A stretch of DNA of 64,000 nucleotides, from positions 28,322-92,321 of the forward strand of contig CALDUK010000030.1 of NCBI GenBank assembly GCA_937924905.1, read 5' to 3'. The DNA is from an uncultured Paracoccaceae bacterium. Lineage in GTDB: Bacteria > Pseudomonadota > Alphaproteobacteria > Rhodobacterales > Rhodobacteraceae. Of this stretch, positions 34,912 through 43,860 are shown in pieces. The notes beneath the pieces were generated by a model. That model did not search any database, had not been told where the DNA came from, and worked only from the letters and a program-made list of their open reading frames with translations. Numbering within the stretch: the stretch's first letter is position 1; every line of letters starts with the position of its first letter. A program made the position numbers and the translations under genes.

Positions 34912-35592
34912 ATGAAACGCACCAATGTTCAATCGTCTGAGGGGGTTACGCTGGTGGGCGGCGGATTTGTCGCGCCTGAAAATCTGTCGGTTGCGACCGC
35001 GTTGGCCCCTGTTGTTGTCGGGGCGGATGGCGGCGCGAATGCCTGCAAATCCGCCGGTTTGACGCCGCGCGCCGTCATCGGCGATTTTGATTCGCTGGAT
35101 GATGCAGCACGGCAGGCGTTTCCAGACACCGCATTTCTTCATGTGGCCGAGCAAGACACGACCGATTTTGAGAAATCCTTAACGCGCATCGACGCGCCGT
35201 TTATTTTGGCCACAGGCTTTACCGCGCCGCGCCAAGATCACACGCTGGCGGTTCTGTCTGTTCTGGCACGACGGGTCGGGCCACCAACTGTGGTTTTGGG
35301 CGAAGCGGATGTCATCTTTGCCGCGCCGCTTGAGCTGGCGCTTGATCTGAAACCCGGCACGCGGGTTTCGCTTTTTCCACTAGCGCCGGTCACGGTGCAT
35401 GCGACGGGATTGAAATGGCCGTTGGACGGTTTGACGCTGGACCCACGGGGGGCCCTTGGCACATCGAACGAGGCAACCGGGGACGTGACCTTGCGATTTG
35501 ATGCACCGGGCTGTCTGGTGCTTATGCCTTTGGCGCGTTTACCGTCTGTGCTGCGCGCGCTTGTTGGGCCACGTGCTGTTCGCGGGCAATAA
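34912..35592 (+). CDS. thiN: Thiamine pyrophosphokinase
   Basis: Makes thiamine diphosphate from thiamine and ATP. The 226-residue protein has the N-terminal catalytic signatures VVGADGGANACKSAG and AVIGDFDSLDD, then EQDTTDFEKSLTRI and a beta-rich C-terminal thiamine-binding part (SLFPLAPVTVHATGLKWPLD, LGTSNEATGDVTLRFD). The symbol varies (thiN, tpk). No TPP riboswitch is visible upstream. The last 71 bases overlap the opposite-strand EamA gene. Confidence 0.93.
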   Translation: MKRTNVQSSEGVTLVGGGFVAPENLSVATALAPVVVGADGGANACKSAGLTPRAVIGDFDSLDDAARQAFPDTAFLHVAEQDTTDFEKSLTRIDAPFILATGFTAPRQDHTLAVLSVLARRVGPPTVVLGEADVIFAAPLELALDLKPGTRVSLFPLAPVTVHATGLKWPLDGLTLDPRGALGTSNEATGDVTLRFDAPGCLVLMPLARLPSVLRALVGPRAVRGQ

Positions 35593-36445
35593 CGTAAAGC
35601 CCCGCAGACACGGTTACGAGAATACCAATCAAAGCCAACCCGTTCGGGAAATCACGAAAAATCAGCCAGCCGATCAAAGCGGCCACCGGAATTTCCAGAT
35701 ATTGCATCGGGGCCAGAGTTGCCGATGGCGCGAACCTGAGCGCCCAGGTCATAAACAAATGTGCGCCCGTGCCCAAAACGCCCATCGCGACCACCAGCGC
35801 CCAGGTGGTGCCGGTCGGCCAGGCGATATCGAACCCGGGCAAGCCCGAGAGAACCGGAAGCAACGGAAACAACAACAGACAGGCCAACCCGCCCGAAACC
35901 AGTTGCAACGCAATCGGGTCAACCGATTTGGCAAGGTGCCGGGTCACCAGCATGAAAACCGCGAAATCCACCGCAACGCCCAACGGCAAAAGCGCGGGCC
36001 AGCCCACCTGAACCAGGCTTGGCTGCATGACCAGAAGCGTGCCGAGGAAACCGACGCAACAGGCCAGGATGCGGCGTTGGCCGACCGTTTCGCCCAGAAC
36101 ATAGCGCCCAAGCAGCAACATGATGAACGGCATGACAAAGGCAATCGCGACGGCATCGGCCAGGGGCAGATAGCGAAGCGACAGAAACATCATGCCAATG
36201 CCCGCCATGTGCAGAACCGCGCGCAGGGCAGACAGGCCGACCTGTTGGCGCGACATGCGCAAAGACAGCCGCGCCAACCACACAACCGGGGCCAAAAGCA
36301 AAACTTGCAGCCCCATGCGAAACGCGACCAGCTGTGCGATGTCAATTTTGTCGCCCAGCAGCTTGGCCAGCGCGTCGGCCAAAGGCGCGGTCAGGCAAAA
36401 GCCCAGCATCAGAAAGATGCCCAAAACAGGTCGGTCTTGGTTCAT
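35522..36445 (-). CDS. EamA/DMT-family transporter
   Basis: A 307-residue membrane protein with about ten hydrophobic segments in two EamA repeats (residues ~5-140 and ~155-285), for example QLVAFRMGLQVLLLAPVVWL and LAPMQYLEIPVAALIGWLIF. The family exports or imports small metabolites, but the substrate cannot be inferred. The last 71 bases overlap the convergent thiN gene. Confidence 0.88.
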   Translation of the reverse strand: MNQDRPVLGIFLMLGFCLTAPLADALAKLLGDKIDIAQLVAFRMGLQVLLLAPVVWLARLSLRMSRQQVGLSALRAVLHMAGIGMMFLSLRYLPLADAVAIAFVMPFIMLLLGRYVLGETVGQRRILACCVGFLGTLLVMQPSLVQVGWPALLPLGVAVDFAVFMLVTRHLAKSVDPIALQLVSGGLACLLLFPLLPVLSGLPGFDIAWPTGTTWALVVAMGVLGTGAHLFMTWALRFAPSATLAPMQYLEIPVAALIGWLIFRDFPNGLALIGILVTVSAGLYVIAREQHVAQQARAAQTVNAPKA

Positions 36446-36578
36446 GGGTGGACCCTAGCAGGTTGAGCTTGGCAAAAAATCCGAATTTTTCAGTAAGGGC
36501 GCATGGTTAGAAACCGCTTGCCCGCCTGCCCGCGACACGGTTTAAGCCTTGCATTCATGGCTCATCCAACCTGTTGAC

Positions 36579-39299
36579 ATGTCGCATTCACAAGGCCGCG
36601 TCACTGCGGTCCTCGGCCCCACAAATACCGGCAAGACGCATTATGCGATAGAACGCATGCTGGCGCACCGTACGGGTGTGATTGGCCTGCCGCTGCGGCT
36701 TCTGGCGCGCGAGGTTTATGACCGGATCGTTGCGGTGCGCGGGCCGTCTGTTGTGGCTTTGGTGACGGGGGAAGAACGCATTGTCCCGCCCCGCACGCAA
36801 TTTTGGGTCTGCACAACCGAAGCGATGCCGCACAACATGGGCGTCGACTTTCTGGCGGTAGACGAGATCCAGCTTTGCGCAGACCCGGAACGCGGCCATG
36901 TCTTTACCGACCGGCTGTTGCGTGCGCGCGGCTTGCACGAAACCATTTTCATGGGTGCGGACACCATGCGCGGGGTGATCAACGCCTTGATCCCCGACGC
37001 ACAGTTTCAACGCCGCGAGAGGTTCTCGACGCTGAGCTATTCCGGCTCGAAGAAAATCGGGCGCATGACACCGCGCGCGGCCATTGTCGGGTTCTCGGTC
37101 GAAAACGTCTATGCAATTGCCGAGCTTCTTCGTCGTCAAAAAGGCGGGGCCGCTGTGGTTATGGGTGCGCTTTCGCCGCGCACGCGAAACGCCCAGGTCG
37201 ACATGTATCAAAACGGCGAGGTCGACTATCTGGTCGCGACCGATGCCATCGGCATGGGGCTGAACCTTGACATCAATCATGTCGCGTTTTCCGGCCTTCG
37301 CAAATTCGACGGCCGCCGCATGCGCGATCTTCAGCCGAATGAACTGGCGCAAATTGCAGGCCGCGCGGGCCGGTTTCAGCGCGACGGCACCTTTGGCGTC
37401 ACCGGCGAAGCAAGCCCGCTGGACGATCGGGTGGTCGAAGCCATCACCTCGCACAGCTTCACGCCGCTTAAAAAGCTTCAATGGCGCAATTCCGATCTGG
37501 AATTTGGCAGCATTGCGCGCCTGATCGCTGCGCTTGAAACACCGCCGACACTTGAACATGTTGTGCGCGCGCGCGAAGCCGATGATCAGATCGCCCTTAA
37601 AACATTGGCCGAAGACGCCGAAACGGCCGCCCGCGCCACCGATGCGCCCAGCGTGCGGTTGCTTTGGGATGTGTGCCGCATTCCCGATTTTCGCAGCATC
37701 AGCCAACAGGAACACGCCAGCCTTCTGACGGCCATTTTCGGCTTTTTGCACGAACATCAGGAAGTTCCCGAAGACTGGCTTGCGCGCCAAATCAAGCGCA
37801 TTGACCGCACAGATGGCGAAATCGACACGCTGTCCAAACGGCTGGCATTCATCCGCACCTGGACCTATGTCGCGCAGCGCCAGGGGTGGACCCGCGACGA
37901 AGACCATTGGCGCGACGCCACGCGCGCTGTAGAAGACCGCCTGTCAGATGCGCTGCACGAAGCGCTGACCCAAAGATTTGTCGACCGGCGGACCAGCGTG
38001 CTGCTTCGGCGGTTGAAACAGAAGGAGGCTCTAGTGGCCGAAGTGAACGACAAAGGTGAAGTGACGGTCGAAGGACAGTTCGTCGGACGGCTGGAAGCTT
38101 TTCAGTTCCATCAGGATGCGAATGCGACCGGCGATGAAGCGAAAACGTTGAAAACCGCTGCCACCGCCGCGCTTCAGCCCGAATTCCACCTGCGCGCAGA
38201 CCGGTTTTACAACGCGCCGGATACCGAAATGGATTTCACCGAACAAGGCGGGTTGATGTGGGGCGAACACGCGGTTGGCAAACTGGCGGCGGGCGACGAC
38301 CCATTGAAGCCACGTGTCGTTGCATTCGTCGACGAAGAGGCCGGCGACGAGGTTGCCTCGAAGGTCCAGCGCCGCTTGCAGCACTTTATCGACCGCAAGA
38401 TTGCCGCTCTTTTTGAACCGCTGATTGAGATCAAAAAAGACGAAGCCATGTCCGGCATGGCAAAAGGGTTTGGCTTTCGTATGATCGAAGCGATGGGCAT
38501 CATCGACCGCCGCGATGTGGCCGACGAAGTGAAGGGCCTTGATCAGGACGCACGGTCGCTTTTGCGCAAGCATGGCATCCGGTTCGGGCAGTTCACGATC
38601 TTTATGCCGCTTCTTTTGAAACCTGCGCCCACGCGGTTACGGCTTGTGCTGCAATCGCTGGCAAGTGGCGCAGACGAGTTTCCCGAAAGCCCGCCACCGG
38701 GCCTTGTGACGATCCCGCATTTGAAAAGCCTGCCCGCCGCGACCTATCTTATGTCCGGCTATAAGCCCGCCGGCGACCGTGCAATCCGCATCGACATGCT
38801 GGAACGTCTGGCCGATTTGGTGCGGGCGCAGGACAGCCGGGGTGGCTTTGAAGCGACCCCCGACATGCTTTCGATCACCGGCATGACGTTGGATCAGCTT
38901 GCGAACCTGATGGAAGGTCTGGGGTATAAGGCTGAACGCGGTGAACGTGAAAAACCTGCAAAAGCTCCGGCCCCTGACGCCGAACCGAAGCCCGAGGTCG
39001 ATACCACATCGGCTGAAGCGACGCCCGAAGAAGCGACGGCAGAAACGCCTGCCGACCCGGTCGAAGAAGACACGACCGAGGTTTTTTACACCTTTACCTG
39101 GGGCGGCAACCAAGACCGCCGCGCCAAACCGCAAGGAAAGCGCGAAGGTGGCAAGCCAAAGGGCAAAGGCAAGCCGCGCCAGAGCGGCGACCGGGGCAAG
39201 CCGCGCAGCTTTGAAGCGCGGCCACAGAAGAAAGACCGGATTGACCCAGACAACCCGTTTGCGCAGGCGCTGATGGGGTTGAAAGAGAAAAACAACTGA
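36579..39299 (+). CDS. SUV3-like superfamily 2 RNA helicase
   Basis: A 906-residue protein close to the mitochondrial SUV3 helicases, which work with exoribonucleases in RNA decay. Motif I is GPTNTGKT (residues 13-20), motif II is DEIQ near residue 98, and motif VI is QIAGRAGRFQRDGTFGVTGE near 260. The middle part has the SUV3-type C-terminal domain; the last ~130 residues are Lys/Arg/Glu/Pro-rich and probably unstructured, as RNA-binding tails often are. The ATG at 36579 is preferred because it sits just before the ATPase domain, although no ribosome site is obvious. The downstream genes suggest a conserved block with an S4 protein. Confidence 0.88.
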   Translation: MSHSQGRVTAVLGPTNTGKTHYAIERMLAHRTGVIGLPLRLLAREVYDRIVAVRGPSVVALVTGEERIVPPRTQFWVCTTEAMPHNMGVDFLAVDEIQLCADPERGHVFTDRLLRARGLHETIFMGADTMRGVINALIPDAQFQRRERFSTLSYSGSKKIGRMTPRAAIVGFSVENVYAIAELLRRQKGGAAVVMGALSPRTRNAQVDMYQNGEVDYLVATDAIGMGLNLDINHVAFSGLRKFDGRRMRDLQPNELAQIAGRAGRFQRDGTFGVTGEASPLDDRVVEAITSHSFTPLKKLQWRNSDLEFGSIARLIAALETPPTLEHVVRAREADDQIALKTLAEDAETAARATDAPSVRLLWDVCRIPDFRSISQQEHASLLTAIFGFLHEHQEVPEDWLARQIKRIDRTDGEIDTLSKRLAFIRTWTYVAQRQGWTRDEDHWRDATRAVEDRLSDALHEALTQRFVDRRTSVLLRRLKQKEALVAEVNDKGEVTVEGQFVGRLEAFQFHQDANATGDEAKTLKTAATAALQPEFHLRADRFYNAPDTEMDFTEQGGLMWGEHAVGKLAAGDDPLKPRVVAFVDEEAGDEVASKVQRRLQHFIDRKIAALFEPLIEIKKDEAMSGMAKGFGFRMIEAMGIIDRRDVADEVKGLDQDARSLLRKHGIRFGQFTIFMPLLLKPAPTRLRLVLQSLASGADEFPESPPPGLVTIPHLKSLPAATYLMSGYKPAGDRAIRIDMLERLADLVRAQDSRGGFEATPDMLSITGMTLDQLANLMEGLGYKAERGEREKPAKAPAPDAEPKPEVDTTSAEATPEEATAETPADPVEEDTTEVFYTFTWGGNQDRRAKPQGKREGGKPKGKGKPRQSGDRGKPRSFEARPQKKDRIDPDNPFAQALMGLKEKNN

Positions 39300-39371
39300 T
39301 GCGGCAGGCCGGTTTCCTGAACAGAAACCTGTTCGGTCAGTGTTGATGGTGCCGGTGGAACCACGCGATCC

Positions 39372-39740
39372 ATGAGCGACGCAACCCAACGGCTTGATCA
39401 ATGGCTATGGCATGCGCGATTTTTCAAGACGCGCAATCTGGCCACCAAACTGGTGTCAGGTGGGCATGTGCGTGTGGACGGCACACGGGTTTCAAAACCT
39501 GCCCATGCCTTGCGCGTCGGCGTGACGCTGACCTTCCCGCAAGCCAGGCGCATCCGCGTTATTCAGGTCGATGCGCTTGCCCTTCGCCGGGGCCCCGCCC
39601 CCGAGGCACAAACGCTGTACACCGATAGGACGCCCGAAGAAGAAGAACGTCCCGCAGAAGCCAAAATTGAAAGAACGGGACGCCCAAGCCGGAAAGATCG
39701 TCGCAATGCCCGTCTTTCCAAGCGACAACTGCTTGAATGA
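39372..39740 (+). CDS. RNA-binding S4-domain protein (Hsp15-like)
   Basis: A 122-residue protein with an S4 domain in its first ~60 residues: QRLDQWLWHARFFKTRNLAT, then GGHVRVDGTRVSKPAHALRV. Hsp15-type proteins bind free 50S subunits carrying a nascent chain. The C-terminus is basic and charged (RPSRKDRRNARLSKRQLLE). It sits between the helicase gene and the ferredoxin, suggesting a role in RNA or ribosome metabolism. Confidence 0.88.
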   Translation: MSDATQRLDQWLWHARFFKTRNLATKLVSGGHVRVDGTRVSKPAHALRVGVTLTFPQARRIRVIQVDALALRRGPAPEAQTLYTDRTPEEEERPAEAKIERTGRPSRKDRRNARLSKRQLLE

Positions 39741-39788
39741 GCCTTTCAGTCGGGTTACCTCTCCGCCGTTGAAAACTGGATGTTCCCA

Positions 39789-40124
39789 ATGACCTATGTC
39801 GTCACTGACAACTGTATCGCCTGCAAATACACCGACTGCGTCGAGGTGTGCCCGGTCGATTGTTTTTACGAGGGCGAGAATATGCTGGTCATCCACCCGG
39901 ACGAATGCATTGATTGCGGCGTCTGCGAACCGGAATGCCCGGCAGATGCCATTCGCCCGGATACCGAGCCCGATATGGAAAAATGGGTCGAGTTCAACCG
40001 CAAATACTCGGAAGCCTGGCCCGTCATCATCACCAAGAAAGACCCGCTGCCGAAAGCGGACGAGATGGACGGCAAGGACGGAAAGATGGATCTGTTCTCG
40101 GAAACTGCGGGCGAAGGGGGCTGA
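39789..40124 (+). CDS. fdxA: Seven-iron ferredoxin (FdxA type)
   Basis: A 111-residue ferredoxin carrying one [3Fe-4S] and one [4Fe-4S] cluster, as in Azotobacter FdI. The cysteine pattern is [17 protein letters not shown] followed by [12 protein letters not shown]. The ~50-residue C-terminal extension ([19 protein letters not shown]) is typical for the family. The ATG at 39789 is chosen over 39780 because it sits at the canonical [10 protein letters not shown] start. Confidence 0.96.
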   Translation: MTYVVTDNCIACKYTDCVEVCPVDCFYEGENMLVIHPDECIDCGVCEPECPADAIRPDTEPDMEKWVEFNRKYSEAWPVIITKKDPLPKADEMDGKDGKMDLFSETAGEGG

Positions 40125-40369
40125 TACCGGCCCGAGTGACGCTACGTCAGCCTGACGGAAACTGCGAATGAAACCAGGGCAGAACACCACAGCCCGACCG
40201 GAACGTCTTGGAATCGCCTTAATTTTTTGCTATATTTTATGGCAGTAGGCCACGACGTATCGAAAACACAAACGTCTAAAAGCTGACAGGGATTGGGCGA
40301 CGGGAAGATGTGTATGTTCCCGGCGCGATTGTCTGTTACTGGCCGGGGGCAATAAAGGGACACCGCTGG

Positions 40370-40879
40370 ATGAGCAAACCCAAGAAAATGGAATTCCGAC
40401 CCAACGATTTCGTCGTTTACCCGGCGCATGGGGTTGGTCAGATTATCTCGATCGAAGAACAGGAAATAGCCGGTCTGACGCTGGAACTGTTCGTGATCTC
40501 GTTCGAGAAAGACAAGATGACCCTGCGGGTTCCGACGAACAAGGCGGCCGAGGTTGGCATGCGCACCCTGTCTTCACCGGATGTGGTGTCAAAGGCCATG
40601 ACGACGCTAAAGGGCAAAGCCCGTGTGAAAAAGGCCATGTGGTCGCGTCGTGCGCAGGAATACGAACAAAAGATAAACTCGGGCGATTTGATCGCGATTG
40701 CCGAAGTGGTGCGTGACTTGCACCGCGCCGACGATCAGCGCGAACAAAGCTATTCCGAGCGTCAGCTGTACGAAGCGGCACTAGAACGCCTGACGCGTGA
40801 AATTGCTGCGGTGAACGGCGCCGACGAAGGCGACGCGCAGCGCGAGGTCGGGGAAGTGCTGCTAAGCCGCGCAGCCTGA
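40370..40879 (+). CDS. carD: CarD/CdnL-family transcriptional regulator
   Basis: A 169-residue protein that binds the RNA polymerase beta subunit and stabilises open promoter complexes. The N-terminal RNAP-interaction domain is clear (RPNDFVVYPAHGVGQIISIE, LELFVISFEKDKMTLRVP), and the helical C-domain includes MWSRRAQEYEQKINSGD and SERQLYEAALERLTREIA. AAAGGGA lies upstream of the ATG at 40370, which is better than the in-frame 40310 start because the earlier residues do not fit the family. The 245-base gap before it contains an AT-rich stretch (near 40217-40240) that may hold its promoter; nothing else was seen there. A strong terminator follows. Confidence 0.94.
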   Translation: MSKPKKMEFRPNDFVVYPAHGVGQIISIEEQEIAGLTLELFVISFEKDKMTLRVPTNKAAEVGMRTLSSPDVVSKAMTTLKGKARVKKAMWSRRAQEYEQKINSGDLIAIAEVVRDLHRADDQREQSYSERQLYEAALERLTREIAAVNGADEGDAQREVGEVLLSRAA

Positions 40880-40898
40880 ACCTGACCCGAATTTGCAG

Positions 40899-40933
40899 AA
40901 AACCGCGCCCATCCGGCGCGGTTTTTCTTTTTT
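40899..40933 (+). terminator. Rho-independent terminator after carD
   Basis: AAAACCGCGCC (40899-40909) and GGCGCGGTTTT (40915-40925) form a perfect 11-bp stem with a 5-base loop, followed by a T-rich run. It lies 19 bases after the carD stop. Confidence 0.93.
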
Positions 40934-41000
40934 CGCAACTATTTTTGAATGGTTTCGGCCCGTCGTACGTTTAAGCTATATACACAATCAGGAGACACCG

Positions 41001-41534
41001 ATGCGCTATGCCCTGTCCGCAGTTTTCGTGACCGCCTTTGCAACCGGGGCATTTGCCGCTGGCGGGCAAAGCGACACACCACCGAAAGAGACACAAACCA
41101 CAACCGAATGCGCTGAAGGTCAGATTTACGACGAAGAAACGCAAGCCTGTCTCGACGCTGAAAAACAATCCTTCAACGATGATCAGCGGTATGATGCGGT
41201 ACGCGAACTGGCTTATGCCGGGGCCTATGACCGTGCAGCACGCGTCATTGCCAGTGCAAACAACCCGGACGAGGCTCGGTTCCTGACCTATCGGGGCTTC
41301 ATTTCGCGCAAACAAGGCGACTTTGACGCGGCGATGACGTTTTATTCAGCCGCTTTGGCCATCGACCCCGACAATCTGCTGGCGCGGTCGTATATGGGAC
41401 AGGGGCTTGTGTCTGTGGGCGATGTGAACGGCGCCCGGGGACAACTGAGCCAGATTGTCCAGCGCGGCGGACGCGACAGTTGGGCCTATGCCGCACTTAA
41501 GCTGGCGCTTGGCGGACAGCCCAGCGATTATTGA
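41001..41534 (+). CDS. Exported tetratricopeptide-repeat protein
   Basis: A 177-residue protein with a signal peptide (RYALSAVFVTAFATGAFA), a short Cys-containing spacer (TECAEGQIYDEETQACLD) and two to three TPR-like helical units (RYDAVRELAYAGAYDRAARV, ISRKQGDFDAAMTFYSAALA). It probably acts as a periplasmic scaffold; partner unknown. A clear AGGAG precedes the ATG at 41001. It has its own terminator 24 bases downstream. Confidence 0.83.
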   Translation: MRYALSAVFVTAFATGAFAAGGQSDTPPKETQTTTECAEGQIYDEETQACLDAEKQSFNDDQRYDAVRELAYAGAYDRAARVIASANNPDEARFLTYRGFISRKQGDFDAAMTFYSAALAIDPDNLLARSYMGQGLVSVGDVNGARGQLSQIVQRGGRDSWAYAALKLALGGQPSDY

Positions 41535-41557
41535 AACCGACTGCGCGCCTTTGGTCC

Positions 41558-41590
41558 GGGGCAATTCGCCTTAAAGGCAATCCCCTTTTT
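41558..41590 (+). terminator. Rho-independent terminator after the TPR gene
   Basis: GGGG (41558-41561) pairs with CCCC (41582-41585), with an inner GCCT-TAA-AGGC stem and small bulges between, followed by five T. It ends the plus-strand block, just before the convergent epimerase gene. Confidence 0.8.
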
Positions 41591-41617
41591 CGCTGCTCAG
41601 GCAAAACGCGACACGCC

Positions 41618-42520
41618 CTAGGCGCGCGACGTGTCGTCCAGATACATGCGCCAGTGATGCTTGGGCCGAAAGCCCACGAGGCGTTTTGCCTTGTCGTTGG
41701 AATAGAACGTCTCATCCGCTGCCATGTCTTTGTTCAACGGCACCCCATCGTAGAAATCGCGTAGCAATTGATCCGTCGTCGCGGCGACGGAATGATCGTC
41801 GTTCGAGACGTTGAACACTTCGAAGCCCAGCCCGTCGGTGTTCAGGCAGCATTCGACCATCTCGCCCAAATCGCGTGCGTCAATATACGCAAAGATATTC
41901 CGAAGCCGCAGCTTTGGATCGGCGATATAGGCTGGGAAGTGCTGGCGATATTCGTGGGGTTCAATCACGTTGTTGATGCGCAACCCATAGATGTCTGCGC
42001 CTGACCGGGCGTGAAAACTGCGCGCGGTTGCTTCGTTCACGACCTTCGACATCGCATAGCTGTCCATGGGCACCGTAGGGTGGTCTTCGTCGATGGGCAA
42101 ATAGTCGGGCTTCTTTTCACCGTCCCAGAAACAAATCCCATAGGCTGTCTCGGATGATGCGAAGATTACTTTCCTGATGCCAGCCTTCAGGGCTGCGTCA
42201 ATCACATTGTATGTGCCCATGACATTGGTGCGGTAACATTCGTTGTCGCCGGTGACCAGAATGCGCGGCACAGCAGCGAAATGCACGACGGCGTCAAAGG
42301 CCGGTACGCCGGTGCCTGCCTGAAGTTCGTCGAAATTGGCATAGCTTTGCATGACGTCATGCATATGCCCGGGATCAGTGATATCCGCGATCCGGTTGTC
42401 GACGCCCGGCACATCAAGAGGCAGCTTGTCCACATTCAGAACCCGGTGCCCTTTGGCCAGCAGATACGGCACAACATGTTTGCCGGCTTTGCCAGCCCCG
42501 CCTGTGAACAGAATACGCAT
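41618..42520 (-). CDS. NAD(P)-dependent epimerase/dehydratase (extended SDR)
   Basis: A 300-residue extended short-chain dehydrogenase. The nucleotide-binding TGGAGKAGK lies at residues 6-14, ASSETAYG holds the active-site serine region and YAMSKVVNE carries the Tyr-x3-Lys pair. These enzymes usually act on nucleotide sugars, but the substrate here is unknown. It is the last gene of the minus-strand run, 26 bases after the M16-type partner gene. Confidence 0.86.
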   Translation of the reverse strand: MRILFTGGAGKAGKHVVPYLLAKGHRVLNVDKLPLDVPGVDNRIADITDPGHMHDVMQSYANFDELQAGTGVPAFDAVVHFAAVPRILVTGDNECYRTNVMGTYNVIDAALKAGIRKVIFASSETAYGICFWDGEKKPDYLPIDEDHPTVPMDSYAMSKVVNEATARSFHARSGADIYGLRINNVIEPHEYRQHFPAYIADPKLRLRNIFAYIDARDLGEMVECCLNTDGLGFEVFNVSNDDHSVAATTDQLLRDFYDGVPLNKDMAADETFYSNDKAKRLVGFRPKHHWRMYLDDTSRA

Positions 42521-42546
42521 TGTGCCGTAAGCCTTTCCCGCTTGTA

Positions 42547-43860
42547 TCAGTTGACGTTTTCCACGCCTTCTGGCTGACCGACCACGACGAACCGCAGATC
42601 GTCGGCCCGGTAAAGTCGTTCTGCAACCCGCTTCACATCATCCAGCGTCACGGCATTCACCTTGTCGTTCCGGGTGTCAATGTAATCAATGGGCAGGCCG
42701 TCCAGTTGCATGCCAACCAGAATACGCGCAATCGACGCATTGCTGTCAAACCGCAAAGGATAGGCCCCGGTCAAATAGGTCTTGGCGTCTTCCAGTTCTT
42801 CGGGCGTCACGCCTTCGGACGCGATCTGTTGCCATTCGTCACGGATCACGTCGATGGCTTCCGAGACACGGCTGTTGGCGGTCGCGAATTGCCCCATAAC
42901 CATGCTGGAATGGTCAGAATTTACCAGAAATGACCCGATGCCGTATGTCAGGCCACGCTCTTCGCGCACCTCTTGGCTAAGCCGGGATTGCAAGCCCGAG
43001 CCGCCGAAGATCTCGTTGGCCAAAAACGCTGGAAAAAAGTCAGGATCATCGCGTGGAATACCATCATGGGCGAAAAGCGTCACCGCCTGCGGCACGGGAA
43101 AGTCTTCGACAGTGACACCACCGGTCAATTGCAGATCAACCGCACTTGGCAATGGCGCGCCACCCTTCGGCAAATCGCCCAGAAGATCATCCAGCAACTG
43201 GCCCAGTTCTTCTGCAGAAATATCGCCCGCTGCGCCGATAAAGACGCGATCCTTGACCACAACATCCCGGAACGCGTTGACCACATCGTCGCGAACAAGC
43301 GCGCTGACGCTTTCAATCGTGCCGTCCAGCCGCGTGGCATACGGATGCGACCCATAGGAAAGCGTGTTCAGCGCAATGATGGCTGCCGTGTTCGGGTCAT
43401 TTGCATCGCTGCGCAGGCCCGACAGGATTTGTTCACGCACCCGGTCAATCGCATCCTGTTCAAACCGCGGCGACACCAGTGCCGTTCTCAGAAGCGCGAT
43501 CGCCTCGTCGCGGTTTTCGCTGAGAAAGCGGGCCGAGACCGACAGCGCATCGCGATTAACATCGAACCCGAACGAGGCGGCCAGTTCATCGCGCGCAACC
43601 GCGAACCCCTGCGCATCCAGATCGCCCGCGCCTTCTTCGATGGTCGCCGTCATCAGATTGATGGCGCCGCGCTTGCCCGGACGGTCAAGCGACCCGCCGC
43701 CCTGAAACCGTAGTTCAAGCGCCGTAAACGGGATGGACGGTTCTTCGACAAGCCACGCCTTAATGCCGCCGGGCGAGGTGACTTCCTTGATCTCGGTGCC
43801 CGCCTGAGCAGGTGAGATCAGAGCGAAAAAGGCAGAGATAACAATAAAGAACCGTGTCAT
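42547..43860 (-). CDS. M16-family peptidase-like protein lacking the zinc motif
   Basis: A 437-residue periplasmic protein of the insulinase/M16 type with a signal peptide (TRFFIVISAFFALISPAQA). It has no HxxEH zinc motif, but keeps REERGLTYGIGSFLV, the Arg/Tyr segment used by the non-catalytic partner in two-subunit M16 peptidases. Its start overlaps the end of the upstream catalytic M16 gene (ATGA, 43857-43860), so the two are probably co-translated and form a heterodimer. Confidence 0.9.
   Translation of the reverse strand: MTRFFIVISAFFALISPAQAGTEIKEVTSPGGIKAWLVEEPSIPFTALELRFQGGGSLDRPGKRGAINLMTATIEEGAGDLDAQGFAVARDELAASFGFDVNRDALSVSARFLSENRDEAIALLRTALVSPRFEQDAIDRVREQILSGLRSDANDPNTAAIIALNTLSYGSHPYATRLDGTIESVSALVRDDVVNAFRDVVVKDRVFIGAAGDISAEELGQLLDDLLGDLPKGGAPLPSAVDLQLTGGVTVEDFPVPQAVTLFAHDGIPRDDPDFFPAFLANEIFGGSGLQSRLSQEVREERGLTYGIGSFLVNSDHSSMVMGQFATANSRVSEAIDVIRDEWQQIASEGVTPEELEDAKTYLTGAYPLRFDSNASIARILVGMQLDGLPIDYIDTRNDKVNAVTLDDVKRVAERLYRADDLRFVVVGQPEGVENVN

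Noticed and set aside
40125..40369. Possible small RNA or riboswitch in the largest gap, before carD
   Set aside because: Only an AT-rich promoter-like stretch is visible; I found no stable structure or known RNA motif.
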